A DNA stretch of 49,978 nt from Nitratifractor sp. (GTDB lineage Bacteria; Campylobacterota; Campylobacteria; Campylobacterales; Sulfurovaceae), in contig WFNP01000022.1 in the NCBI GenBank assembly GCA_015488535.1, forward strand, positions 1 to 49,978, given 5' to 3'. Positions 18,540 through 27,075 of the stretch are shown piece by piece. The notes beneath the pieces are model-generated. The model was not told where the DNA came from. It was given only the letters and a program-made list of their open reading frames with translations, and made no database searches. A program made the position numbers and the translations under genes. Each line of letters starts with the position of its first letter. Position 1 is the first letter of the stretch.

Positions 18540-19262
18540 TTATACTGCACCCATTGTATCTACTACCGGCTCTGGAGCTTTTTCAGGATGCTCCTCTTCC
18601 AATGCCACAGCACCTGCAAGATATACATAAGTAAGAATCATAAATACAAATGTTTGAAGAAGTGCCGAGAATGTAAGGAGTAGATATCCAGGTAAAGGCA
18701 CAATCCAAGGAACCAACATCAACAGAACCCACAAAAAGAGGTCATCACCCTTGATATTTCCAAAGAGTCGGAAAGATAGAGATATAATTCTTGAGATATG
18801 AGATACTATCTCAATAGGGAACATCAATGGAGCCAAAGCTTTTACCGGTCCCATAAAGTGTGCGAAATAGTGAGTAACTCCCTGCTTTCTGATACCTTCA
18901 AAATTGTAATATATAAATACAACAAGAGCCAAAGGCAAAGTTACATTTATATTAGAAGTTGGTGATTCAAAACCTGGAATAATACCTATCAGGTTGGATA
19001 CCAATACAAAAAGACCAATAGTAGCAACAAGTGGCAAATATTTTCTCGCCAACTCTTCACCTATTACATCTCTACCCATAGCTATCACACCCTCAAGGTA
19101 TGCTTCCATAATATTTTGGGCACCATTTGGAACTGCTCTCATATTTACAGCTGCTTTATTTGCCAACCACATTACAATAACAGCAACCAATAGCAAATGT
19201 CCAATTACAAGTCCATTACCCTCTCCGGTAATGCTTCCTATAAAGGTATATACACCTTCCAT
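18540..19262 (-). CDS. atpB: F0F1 ATP synthase subunit a
   Basis: A 240-aa polytopic membrane protein, the proton-channel stator subunit. The essential arginine is R165 in [14 protein letters not shown], and the segment [38 protein letters not shown] is classic. About five to six membrane spans are seen. As in other Campylobacterota, atpB is apart from the main atp cluster. The promoter region lies at 19294-19299, and AGAGAGG precedes the ATG. Confidence 0.95.
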   Translation of the reverse strand: MEGVYTFIGSITGEGNGLVIGHLLLVAVIVMWLANKAAVNMRAVPNGAQNIMEAYLEGVIAMGRDVIGEELARKYLPLVATIGLFVLVSNLIGIIPGFESPTSNINVTLPLALVVFIYYNFEGIRKQGVTHYFAHFMGPVKALAPLMFPIEIVSHISRIISLSFRLFGNIKGDDLFLWVLLMLVPWIVPLPGYLLLTFSALLQTFVFMILTYVYLAGAVALEEEHPEKAPEPVVDTMGAV

Positions 19263-19293
19263 AAAACCACCTCTCTGAAGTATATTTTGTGAT

Positions 19294-19299
19294 ATTATA
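19294..19299 (-). promoter_or_regulatory. -10 box for atpB
   Basis: TATAAT on the minus strand in the context AGATATAATATC, 32 bp before the atpB ATG. Confidence 0.5.
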
Positions 19300-19321
19300 T
19301 CTACTTTTTCTTAGTTACGGA

Positions 19322-19341
19322 TATTGCTAATATAAGCAATA
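19322..19341. promoter_or_regulatory. Inverted repeat between the divergent atpB and 19470 genes
   Basis: TATTGCT-AATATA-AGCAATA, a perfect 7-bp inverted repeat with a 6-base spacer, between the two divergent -10 boxes. It could be an operator. No regulator is assigned. Confidence 0.3.
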
Positions 19342-19435
19342 ATTACTATTTTTTGATTTGTGTAAGAAAATCGTAAATTTTGAATATCTTATACAAGAAA
19401 CATAAAATATATAAAATTATAATATGATACTGTGC

Positions 19436-19441
19436 TATAAT
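19436..19441 (+). promoter_or_regulatory. -10 box for the gene at 19470
   Basis: TGTGCTATAAT, an extended -10-like box 29 bp before the ATG, followed by AAGGA at 7 bp spacing. Confidence 0.5.
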
Positions 19442-19469
19442 AATCTTATATCATAATAAGGACTTATAA

Positions 19470-20255
19470 ATGAATAGAAGAAATTTTATGCTTATAGGAT
19501 TAATATCATTAATATCAGTAGAACGCTCTGAATCATTGGATATCAAACCTCTAAAATCCAATTTTTCATTGACTAAAGCTCTTTATATTAATTGTTTGCA
19601 AAGAACACAGACGCAACAACTTTTAAAAGAGTATATAATGATAGCTCTCAAGAGTAACTATGACAACCCCAAAGCGAAACTCCCAAAAGATGTAAAAGCT
19701 TATGATGAAAGATTTTATGTCCTCTATAACTATTTTATGCATAAACTAAAAGACAAACAGGCGAGAAAAAAGATGAAAAAAGCCAAAGATTTATGGGAAA
19801 GTAGTAAAAAAATACTTTTAAAAGAGCCTGATAATAAAAATATTATGCTATTGGATAATAATTTCAAAGAGATGATTCATCTTCTGTCAGCTCCAAAAGT
19901 CTTAAAAACCAAAAAGAGTTTTAAGGCTGTGGCAAAAACCGGTCATATGTGTAGAATACCTCTTTATATGGCAAATCTATATCTGATGAAAGTATTGGGT
20001 ATAGAGATACCTGACTATATCAAAAGAATGCAAGATTATATAAAAAAGTTTAGAGAAGATATAAAATTTCTTGAAGCTTATTCTGAAAATACAGATGATA
20101 TAAAGAATTATCTGAAAAAAGCAAGTAACAGCTTTATATTCTTTGAAATGATGTATCGCTCAAAAAGAAGTGCTATACCTACTCTCATATCCAAAAAAGC
20201 CGATGATATTTTCTATAATATAAGAACGATAAAGAGCCTCTACGGAAAGATGTAA
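19470..20255 (+). CDS. Secreted helical protein resembling two PilJ-type N-terminal domains
   Basis: A 261-aa protein starting MNRRNFMLIGLISLISVERSES, an export signal with a twin-arginine-like RRNF start. The mature part looks like two copies of the helical domain found at the N-terminus of PilJ-type chemoreceptors. Copy 1 spans about 30-140 (INCLQRTQTQQLLKEYIMIAL), copy 2 about 150-255 (KTGHMCRIPLYMANLYLMKVLG, then a helix, then FFEMMYRSK). The normal GKQRMLSQRMA core is strongly degraded in both. Such stand-alone proteins are probably periplasmic sensors or binding proteins. The assignment rests on pattern only. It ends convergent with dnaK. Confidence 0.5.
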   Translation: MNRRNFMLIGLISLISVERSESLDIKPLKSNFSLTKALYINCLQRTQTQQLLKEYIMIALKSNYDNPKAKLPKDVKAYDERFYVLYNYFMHKLKDKQARKKMKKAKDLWESSKKILLKEPDNKNIMLLDNNFKEMIHLLSAPKVLKTKKSFKAVAKTGHMCRIPLYMANLYLMKVLGIEIPDYIKRMQDYIKKFREDIKFLEAYSENTDDIKNYLKKASNSFIFFEMMYRSKRSAIPTLISKKADDIFYNIRTIKSLYGKM

Positions 20256-20263
20256 AAAACAAA

Positions 20264-20282
20264 GAAGCGGTAAAACCGCCTC
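20264..20282. terminator. Bidirectional terminator between the 19470 gene and dnaK
   Basis: GAAGCGGT-AAA-ACCGCCTC pairs with one mismatch. It is flanked by a T-rich stretch on the plus strand (TATATATTTTTATT) and by TTCTTTGTTTTTT on the minus strand, so it can end transcription from both sides. Confidence 0.7.
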
Positions 20283-20295
20283 TTATATATTTTTA

Positions 20296-22170
20296 TTACT
20301 CTACTTCTGCATCAATTACATCATCATCAGCAGGTTTTTTCTGCTCTGATGCACCACCTGCATTACCAGCAGCTGCTGCTTGTTGGGCTAGTTGCTGATT
20401 TAGAGTATTTAACTCATTAACTTTTGCATCAATCTGCTCTTTTGTAGCATTCTCATCTTTTACAAGTGCTTCAAGCTCACCCAAAATCTTCTCTATTTGA
20501 GATTTTACAGATGCATCTACTTTATCACCCATATCAGTGAGTGTTTTTCTGGTTTGATGAACAAGAGCATCTGCTTGGTTCTTAGCCTCTACTAAAGCTT
20601 TTCTCTTCTCATCTTCTGCTTTATGAGCTTCTGCTTCTTGCACCATTCTTTGAATCTCTTCTTCACTTAGTCCTGATGAACCAGTGATTTTAATCTCTTG
20701 AGATTTACCGGTTGCTTTATCAGTAGCTGATACTGTTAAGATACCATTTGCATCTATATCAAAAGTTACTTCAATTTGTGGCACTCCTCTTGGTGCTGGT
20801 GCGATACCGCTTAGCTCAAACATTCCAAGAGATTTGTTATCTTTTGCAAACTCTCTTTCACCTTGCACTACATGGATACTAACTGCTGGTTGGTTATCCT
20901 CTGCTGTTGAGAATATTTGAGACTTTTTAACCGGAATTGTTGTCCCTTTTTCGATAATCTTAGTTGTTACTCCACCAAGAGTCTCAATTCCAAGGCTAAG
21001 CGGTGTAACATCAAGCAACAATACATCTTTAACATCACCTGTTAATACTCCACCTTGAATAGATGCACCAATTGCAACCACTTCATCTGGATTTACAGAT
21101 TTATTTAACTCTTTACCAAAGTAAGCTTTTACTTTCTCTTGAACTAGTGGCACTCTAGTAGAACCACCAACCATTACTACCTCTTTAATTTCACTCTTGC
21201 TAAGTCCAGAATCTTTTAGAACCTCATCAATTTTTGTAATAGTTTTCTCTACCAAATCTTCTATTAGAGATTCAAACTTAGCTCTTGTTACTTTAAGCAC
21301 TAAGTGTTTTGGTCCTGTTGCATCTGCTGTAATAAATGGCAAATTAATCTCTGTCTCATTAGCAGTAGAAAGCTCTTTTTTAGCATTTTCAGCTGCCTCT
21401 TTGAGTCTTTGAAGTGCCATCATATCAGCTTTTAGGTCGATTCCATTCTCTTTTTTGAACTCATCAACAATATAATCAATCAATCTGTTATCAAAGTCAT
21501 CACCACCTAAGAATGCATCACCACCAGTTGATAGAACCTCTACAACACCATCACCGGTCTCAAGGATAGTAACATCAAATGTTCCACCACCAAGGTCATA
21601 AACTGCGATATTTTCACTATCTTTTTTATCAAGTCCATAAGCAAGTGCTGCTGATGTTGGCTCATTGATAATTCTAAGTACATTAAGTCCAGCAATTGTT
21701 CCAGCCTCTTTTGTAGCTTTTCTTTGGGCATCGTTAAAGTATGCAGGAACTGTAATAACAGCATCTGTTACAGTTGTGCCAAGATATGCCTCAGCATCCT
21801 CTTTTAGTTTCATCAAGATTTTTGCTGAAATCTCTTGAGGAGTATATACTTTACCATCTATCTCAATAGCACAAGCTCCATTTTTATCCACTACACTATA
21901 TGGTAATCTCTCTTTAGCCTCTTTTGCTTTATCTTCATTACACATTAATCCCATAATTCTTTTTACAGAATAAATTGTCTTTTGAGGGTTTGTTACCATT
22001 TGTCTTTTTGCAGGGTCTCCTACAAGAACTTCACCTTTATCAGTAAATGCCACTACTGATGGAGTTGTATTTTTACCCTCTTTGTTTGGGATAATTTTTG
22101 CTTCACCATTTTCATACACTGCCATTGCAGAGTTTGTTGTTCCTAAATCTATTCCAATTGGCTTACTCAT
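20296..22170 (-). CDS. dnaK: Chaperone protein DnaK (Hsp70)
   Basis: A 624-aa Hsp70. Motifs include [18 protein letters not shown] at the start, the phosphate-binding [14 protein letters not shown] (about 190-205), [11 protein letters not shown] (about 335), the interdomain linker [19 protein letters not shown], and the flexible tail ending [10 protein letters not shown]. It folds nascent and damaged proteins with DnaJ and GrpE. It lies 102 bp after grpE with AAGGAG before the ATG, and the tail is Gln/Ala-rich as usual. No dnaJ is nearby. Confidence 0.98.
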   Translation of the reverse strand: MSKPIGIDLGTTNSAMAVYENGEAKIIPNKEGKNTTPSVVAFTDKGEVLVGDPAKRQMVTNPQKTIYSVKRIMGLMCNEDKAKEAKERLPYSVVDKNGACAIEIDGKVYTPQEISAKILMKLKEDAEAYLGTTVTDAVITVPAYFNDAQRKATKEAGTIAGLNVLRIINEPTSAALAYGLDKKDSENIAVYDLGGGTFDVTILETGDGVVEVLSTGGDAFLGGDDFDNRLIDYIVDEFKKENGIDLKADMMALQRLKEAAENAKKELSTANETEINLPFITADATGPKHLVLKVTRAKFESLIEDLVEKTITKIDEVLKDSGLSKSEIKEVVMVGGSTRVPLVQEKVKAYFGKELNKSVNPDEVVAIGASIQGGVLTGDVKDVLLLDVTPLSLGIETLGGVTTKIIEKGTTIPVKKSQIFSTAEDNQPAVSIHVVQGEREFAKDNKSLGMFELSGIAPAPRGVPQIEVTFDIDANGILTVSATDKATGKSQEIKITGSSGLSEEEIQRMVQEAEAHKAEDEKRKALVEAKNQADALVHQTRKTLTDMGDKVDASVKSQIEKILGELEALVKDENATKEQIDAKVNELNTLNQQLAQQAAAAGNAGGASEQKKPADDDVIDAEVE

Positions 22171-22272
22171 TTTTTTCTCCTTCTTAATAATATATTTTCT
22201 TTTTTTCTGAGCGTATTTTACAGATATTTTTTATATCTTTTAGCAACCTAAGTTACTTTTTATCAACTTTTT

Positions 22273-22821
22273 TTATTTTTTTGTTGTAACAATTGCTGGT
22301 CTTAGTAATCTATCTTTTAATAGATAACCCTTTTGCAATACATTTACAATCTCACCACTCTCATGCTCATCACTCTCTACTTGCTGTATAGCTTGATGGA
22401 AATTTGGGTCAAATACTCCCTCATTTGCTACCTCTTCAACGCCGTGCTTTTTCATCACTTTTAAGAGTTGCTCAAATGTTAGGCTTACACCCTCTTTGAT
22501 TTTATTAACAGCTTCATCACCCTCAATCTGCTCCATAGAAGATATTGCACTCTCAAATGAATCAATCACACTTAGCAAATCTTTGGCAAATGTCTCATTG
22601 GCAAATGAAACAGCTGAAGATTTATCTCTTTCGAGTCTTTTTTTCATATTTTCAAAATCTGCATAAGCTCTTAGATACTTCTCTTTCTGCTCCTCAAGCT
22701 CTGCACAGCAATCATTTTCACTTTCAGTAGTCTCATCTACTTCTTGAGTCTCTTGATTTTCACTCTCTTGAATCTCTTGTTCTTTTTGCTCTTCTATATT
22801 GTTTTGCTCATTTTTACTCAT
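22273..22821 (-). CDS. grpE: GrpE nucleotide exchange factor
   Basis: A 182-aa GrpE. A Glu/Gln-rich disordered N-terminus (1-40) leads into a long coiled-coil helix containing YLRAYADFENMKKRLERDK (about 49-67). The C-terminal beta domain has GVFDPNFHQAIQQVESDEHESG and VLQKGYLLKDRLLRPAIV. It releases ADP from DnaK. The usual Campylobacterota order hrcA-grpE-dnaK is broken here because recG, not hrcA, is upstream. The promoter is at 22864-22892. Confidence 0.97.
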   Translation of the reverse strand: MSKNEQNNIEEQKEQEIQESENQETQEVDETTESENDCCAELEEQKEKYLRAYADFENMKKRLERDKSSAVSFANETFAKDLLSVIDSFESAISSMEQIEGDEAVNKIKEGVSLTFEQLLKVMKKHGVEEVANEGVFDPNFHQAIQQVESDEHESGEIVNVLQKGYLLKDRLLRPAIVTTKK

Positions 22822-22863
22822 TACTCCTCCTTTCCAAATCTACAAAATTATAAAATTTTGGGA

Positions 22864-22893
22864 ATTATAGCAGTTGAGTTTATCTTTGTCAAG
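22864..22893 (-). promoter_or_regulatory. Perfect sigma70-type promoter of grpE-dnaK with overlapping HAIR-like operator
   Basis: Minus strand: TTGACA (22887-22892), exactly 17 bp, TATAAT (22864-22869). On the plus strand 22873-22893 reads GTTGAGT-N7-TGTCAAG, which matches 11 of 14 positions of the HspR operator HAIR (CTTGAGT-N7-ACTCAAG) with the exact 7-bp spacing. It covers the -35 and spacer. Repression by an HspR-type regulator is inferred. No CIRCE (HrcA) element is seen. Confidence 0.7.
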
Positions 22894-22926
22894 CTTAGTT
22901 TATTAAATTTATTGAATAAAGTTGAG

Positions 22927-24747
22927 TTAATTGGACTCAATATATCTTATTCTTCTTTTGGCTTCTTCTATAATATGCTCATCTTCAGCCAAATCGAGCC
23001 ATTTAAATTTTTGTCCGCTTTGGATTGTGCCGTCAAGAATATCCCCACTTGCTCTATACTTCAAATCAAGCTTGGCTATATCAAATCCGTTTGTAGTTTT
23101 AGCAAACTGAGCCAATCTTTTACTATCTGGCTTGTTTGTATATAAAAAACATCTACTCTCCAAGCCGTTTCTACCTACCCTACCCCTTAATTGATGAAGT
23201 GTAGCCAAACCCAACCTCTCAGCTCCTACTATTACAATGGTGGTAAGCTGTGGCAGTGAGATACCTACCTCTATCACAGTAGTAGCAAGTAGTATTTTGC
23301 CTTTGTCTCTAAACTCTTGTAAAACTTTCTCTTTGTTTTTATCCTTGCCGTGAGTTACATATACTCCATCATATCGCTTTTCCCAAAAGCCTCTGGCTTC
23401 ATCTATGGATTGGTATGGTATCTCTTCACTACTCTCTACAAGTGGATAGACTATCAAAATTTGATGATTCTGTTTTAATTCGCTCTCTATATGAGCCAAG
23501 AGCCTTTTGAAATCTTTTTTGCCTATCACTTCTGTATGAATTAATTTCTCAAATGGAGTATGCTCAATTAAACTTACATCTATCATTTCAGACTCCATCA
23601 TAGCCTGGGTGCGGGGGATTGGAGTAGCTGAAAATTGCAAATAGTGGGGTCTCTTTTCACCTTTGCTTACCATAGCTTCAAGCATTGCTCTTTGGTTTGT
23701 CCCAAATCGGTGCTGCTCATCTACCATTACAAGAGAAGCCTTTGGCAAATCATCAAGATATAAGAGTGCGTGTGTGCCTATCACAAAATCAGCATTCCTA
23801 TAATCCCCCTCCATACTTCCTTGCATCACAAGAGCTATCTTCATATCTTTTGGCAAAAATTTGAGTGCCTCTTCATATATCTGTTTGCAAAGTATTGAAG
23901 TAGGAGCCATCAAAACAGCCCCTTTTCCTTTTGCCATTACTGCCGAAGCCAATATTACAATCGTTTTACCGCTACCCACATCACCTATTATCACTCTTTT
24001 TGCTGCCCTGTCTGTTTGAAGTAAATCTTTTCTAATATCTGATATTGCTCTCCATTGGTCTGAAGTAAGCTCAAACGGTAATGATGAGATAAAATCTCCA
24101 GGGTCATTATCCAATCTTGATATTGCAGGATAGAATTCTTTTTTACTCTTTAGTTTTTTGATATGATTAAAGCTCTCTATAAATTTCAGTATCTGTGTAA
24201 TCTCATCACTCAATCCCTCTTTTGATATCTCAAAATTGTATCTATCCGGAAAGTGAAGTTTTAATAATGTATCTGCTTCTTTATCTGTAAGCCCCTCTTT
24301 TAACAAAAGGTTTTTATTTAGATACTTTTGAATCAAAGCTCTCATTTGACTCTCTTTGATTACTTTTACCCTGTATTTGGGTATGACTACTCCATATTGG
24401 GATATACTTTTAGGCTGAGTAAGTTGTAAATTTCCTTTAAAGGTAGTAACCCTGCCACTTACTACCAAATTTGCACCTACTGCAAAAGTTTTGAGATGAT
24501 ACGCAGTAGCTTTGAAAAATATCGCATCTATTTGTTGATTGAATGCAGTCATATATAAAGTAGCATAGAGTTTACCTCCGCTGTTTCGTGTAGATATCAC
24601 TTTGACTTGCAAAACATGCTCTTTTGATGGTATTAACTCCTGGCTTAATCTTCTGTCTTCATAAGTAGCAGGCAGTATCAAGGCGAGATCTAATAGTGTT
24701 CTGATTTTGAGCTTTTTAAACAGCCTTTTCGCCTCTTCTTTTTCCAT
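22927..24747 (-). CDS. recG: ATP-dependent DNA helicase RecG
   Basis: A 606-aa superfamily 2 helicase that remodels stalled forks and Holliday junctions. An N-terminal wedge/OB region (about 40-125) precedes the helicase core with Walker A GDVGSGKT (255-262), the DEQH box (343-346 in MVDEQHRFG), FSATPIPRTQ, and the C-terminal TTVIEVGISLPQLTTIVI and QLRGRVGR motifs. It is shorter than E. coli RecG (693 aa), as usual in this phylum. Its end lies only about 34 bp before the grpE -35 box. Confidence 0.95.
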   Translation of the reverse strand: MEKEEAKRLFKKLKIRTLLDLALILPATYEDRRLSQELIPSKEHVLQVKVISTRNSGGKLYATLYMTAFNQQIDAIFFKATAYHLKTFAVGANLVVSGRVTTFKGNLQLTQPKSISQYGVVIPKYRVKVIKESQMRALIQKYLNKNLLLKEGLTDKEADTLLKLHFPDRYNFEISKEGLSDEITQILKFIESFNHIKKLKSKKEFYPAISRLDNDPGDFISSLPFELTSDQWRAISDIRKDLLQTDRAAKRVIIGDVGSGKTIVILASAVMAKGKGAVLMAPTSILCKQIYEEALKFLPKDMKIALVMQGSMEGDYRNADFVIGTHALLYLDDLPKASLVMVDEQHRFGTNQRAMLEAMVSKGEKRPHYLQFSATPIPRTQAMMESEMIDVSLIEHTPFEKLIHTEVIGKKDFKRLLAHIESELKQNHQILIVYPLVESSEEIPYQSIDEARGFWEKRYDGVYVTHGKDKNKEKVLQEFRDKGKILLATTVIEVGISLPQLTTIVIVGAERLGLATLHQLRGRVGRNGLESRCFLYTNKPDSKRLAQFAKTTNGFDIAKLDLKYRASGDILDGTIQSGQKFKWLDLAEDEHIIEEAKRRIRYIESN

Positions 24748-24809
24748 TCAAATTCACCTTAAAAATCAATATTTTAACAATAAGCATTTCAAAGCAATGC
24801 ACACAGATA

Positions 24810-25478
24810 CTATTCACTCTCCATCTTGTTTTTTACAAGTAGCATATCTTTAAAAGCCTCCTTTTTAGCCGAAGGGTTACGAAGCAGATAACTTGGGTGA
24901 AATGTAGGTATCAAGATATAGCTTCCCATATCTATAACTCTTCCTCTTACTTTACTGATTGGAGTATCATCAGAGCTTAGATACTTATATGCCGTAGCTC
25001 CAAGTGTAACAATAATACGAGGTGAAATCAACTCAATCTGCTTCATCAGATAGGGTCTGCATGTCATAGCCTCTTCGGCAGTAGGCACTCTGTTTCCCGG
25101 AGGTCGGCACTTTACAATATTGGCTATATAGACTTGGTTTCTTTTGATATATAAAACATTTTCTATCATCTTTGTCAGTAACTCTCCGGCTCTGCCTACA
25201 AACGGTCTGCCGGTGCTGTCTTCGGTAGCTCCGGGACCTTCTCCAACAAACATCAACTCGGCATTTTCATTCCCTTCTCCAAATACCACTTTGTGTCTGC
25301 TTTTGGAGAGTTCACACAGATGACAATTTAATACTGTTTTTTTAAGCTCTTGCATATCATTTGGCAATATTATATTATCCTCCTGGATATCAGACGGAAC
25401 TATATCTGTATATCTGTAACCCATCTCTTTGAGCATATATAACTGTTTCAGCAGTAGTGCATTGTGCAAATTTTTCAT
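24810..25478 (-). CDS. Uracil-DNA glycosylase, family 4 (Fe-S)
   Basis: A 222-aa family-4 UDG that removes uracil from DNA. The four cysteines expected to hold a 4Fe-4S cluster are C52 and C55 (CHLC), C124 (KCRPPGN) and C140. Active-site blocks are GEGPGATED (79-87) and FHPSYLLRNP near residue 193. An N-terminal extension of about 40 residues precedes the core. It is separated by 62 bp from recG on the same strand. With dut, it is the second uracil-control gene in this window. Confidence 0.88.
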   Translation of the reverse strand: MKNLHNALLLKQLYMLKEMGYRYTDIVPSDIQEDNIILPNDMQELKKTVLNCHLCELSKSRHKVVFGEGNENAELMFVGEGPGATEDSTGRPFVGRAGELLTKMIENVLYIKRNQVYIANIVKCRPPGNRVPTAEEAMTCRPYLMKQIELISPRIIVTLGATAYKYLSSDDTPISKVRGRVIDMGSYILIPTFHPSYLLRNPSAKKEAFKDMLLVKNKMESE

Positions 25479-25519
25479 TAAAATACTATCCTTTGATATC
25501 TTTTACAACTCTATAACAC

Positions 25520-25525
25520 TATAAT
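25520..25525 (+). promoter_or_regulatory. -10 box of the efflux operon
   Basis: TATAAT 28 bp before the HlyD ATG, followed by AAAGG at 6 bp spacing. Confidence 0.5.
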
Positions 25526-25552
25526 ACAGAAATACTTTTTTAAAGGTCATAA

Positions 25553-26686
25553 ATGTCTAAAAAAATAGGCTCAATTATTCTATTCATATTTGCTTTGGGT
25601 GTAGCTGTCACAGGCTATAGATATATCAGTTATCGGATGCAAAATGCTGTAAGTGATGCAGCATTTATCAAAAGTGATGAATTGCCTATTCTCTCATTCA
25701 AAGTCGGTGGCAAAGTAGTCAAAATGACAAAAGAGGAAAATAGTGCCGTCAAAAAAGGAGAGCTTCTTGCCATAATAGATGACAGTGATTTTCAGACAAC
25801 AAAATCAAAGCTTATATATCAAAAAGATGCACTTAAAAAAAATATAGAAGCTATGAAACTAAAAAAAGACAGACTCTTTCTAACACTCAAACTCCAAAGC
25901 TCAATAAGCCAGACTGATATATCAGCTCTTAGAGCCAAAAAAGAGGCTCTACAGTATCGAATAAAAGCTACCCAAGCCAAACTATCCAAACTCCAAAAAG
26001 ACAGCATCAGATATGCCAATATGCTATCCAATAATTTGATAGCCAAATCAACATATGAAAATATAGATACTCAAACAAAAGCTACAAAAGATAATATATC
26101 AGCTATGCAAAAAGAGCTAAAAGCTGTAAATGAGAGTATATCCAAAGCCAAATTGGCTCATAAACTAAGTTTTGTAAATCAAAAGCAGATTGAAGAGTTG
26201 GATAAGAGTATCCAATCACTCCAGGATAAATCAAAATCACTCCAAAAAGCTATAGATGCATTGAAATTAAAAATCTCTTATACCAAACTCTACTCTCCGA
26301 TAGATGGCATAGTTGCCAAAAAGTTTTTTGATGCTCCAAAAGTAGTATCCAAAGGCTCTCCTGTATATGCTATAGCCAACCCAAATAAACTATACTGCGA
26401 AGTATTACTCTCAGAAAAGAAACTAAAAGGTGTAAAAGTAGGCAACAGAGTAACAATTAGTGTAGATGCCATTGAAGATAAAAAATACAGAGGAGTAGTA
26501 AAGTCTATTTCACCCGTATCAGCCTCTACTTTCAGCCTGGTCCCTAGAGATATAGCCAGTGGAGAGTTTACCAAACTGGATCAAAGATTTAAAATCAGAA
26601 TCAAGATGGATGATACAGAAAATCTTAGAAGCGGAATGGGAGCAACAGTAGCTATATCTCGCAGAGCAAGAGACAATGGGCATTAG
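25553..26686 (+). CDS. HlyD/EmrA-family membrane fusion protein
   Basis: A 377-aa periplasmic adaptor. One N-terminal membrane anchor (about 5-24) is followed by a lipoyl half (LSFKVGGKVVKMTKEENSAVKKGELLAIID), a long coiled-coil hairpin (about 85-235, rich in Lys, Ser and Gln), the second lipoyl half (YSPIDGIVAKKFFDAPKVVSKGSPVYAIANP) and a beta-barrel domain. It should link the MFS pump to the TolC-like channel. Its TAG stop lies inside a GGGCATTAGGCATT repeat, and the last residues (RDNGH) may derive from that insertion. Confidence 0.85.
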   Translation: MSKKIGSIILFIFALGVAVTGYRYISYRMQNAVSDAAFIKSDELPILSFKVGGKVVKMTKEENSAVKKGELLAIIDDSDFQTTKSKLIYQKDALKKNIEAMKLKKDRLFLTLKLQSSISQTDISALRAKKEALQYRIKATQAKLSKLQKDSIRYANMLSNNLIAKSTYENIDTQTKATKDNISAMQKELKAVNESISKAKLAHKLSFVNQKQIEELDKSIQSLQDKSKSLQKAIDALKLKISYTKLYSPIDGIVAKKFFDAPKVVSKGSPVYAIANPNKLYCEVLLSEKKLKGVKVGNRVTISVDAIEDKKYRGVVKSISPVSASTFSLVPRDIASGEFTKLDQRFKIRIKMDDTENLRSGMGATVAISRRARDNGH

Positions 26687-26700
26687 GCATTTGGCATTTG
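26675..26700 (+). repeat. GGCATT-type repeat, left flank of the four-helix-bundle gene
   Basis: AATGGGCATT, AGGCATT and TGGCATT in tandem at 7-bp intervals, beginning inside the HlyD reading frame and supplying its TAG stop. An inverted copy (AATGCCCAAT) lies at 27064-27073 on the other side of the small gene. Confidence 0.6.
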
Positions 26701-26712
26701 AAGGATATACAA

Positions 26713-27075
26713 ATGGCAAATAGATTAAATGACCTAAATGTATATAAAAAATCTATATATCTATCCAAAAATGCTTGGAAATTATATACTTCACTACCTA
26801 TGGATATCCAAATAGTTACAGGCAAACAGTTTATAAGAGCTGTTGATTCAATTGGAGCCAATATTGCAGAAGGGTTTGGTAGATACCATTACAAAGATAG
26901 TTTGAAATTTTATTATAATGCAAGAGGCTCTTTATGGGAATCTAAACACTGGATATATTTACTCTTTAAAAGAGGTTTTGTCAATAAAGATACATTTGAT
27001 AATTTTATTGCAGATATAGATATATTAGGAAAACAGTTAAACAATTTTATTAACAGGTTGAAAAATGCCCAATAA
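26713..27075 (+). CDS. Four-helix-bundle protein (S23/23S rRNA intervening-sequence family)
   Basis: A 120-aa protein of the S23/IVS four-helix-bundle family: LNDLNVYKKSIYLSKNAWKL near the start, then QFIRAVDSIGANIAEGFGRY and FYYNARGSLWESKHWI. The function of the family is unknown; many genes sit in rRNA intervening sequences or as small cassettes. I start at the ATG at 26713 (AAGGA 7-8 bp upstream); a TTG at 26698 is less likely. It is inserted between the HlyD and MFS genes of an efflux operon. Its stop overlaps the MFS start by 11 bp, and GGCATT motifs flank it in inverted orientation. Confidence 0.85.
   Translation: MANRLNDLNVYKKSIYLSKNAWKLYTSLPMDIQIVTGKQFIRAVDSIGANIAEGFGRYHYKDSLKFYYNARGSLWESKHWIYLLFKRGFVNKDTFDNFIADIDILGKQLNNFINRLKNAQ
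27064..27073 (-). repeat. Inverted GGGCATT copy, right flank of the four-helix-bundle gene
   Basis: AATGCCCAAT, complementary at 9 of 10 positions to AATGGGCATT at 26675-26684. It supplies the ATG of the MFS gene and ends in the TAA of the small gene. Confidence 0.5.

Noticed and set aside
22822-22926. CIRCE element upstream of grpE
   Set aside because: No TTAGCACTC-N9-GAGTGCTAA-like sequence; only the HAIR-like repeat is present.
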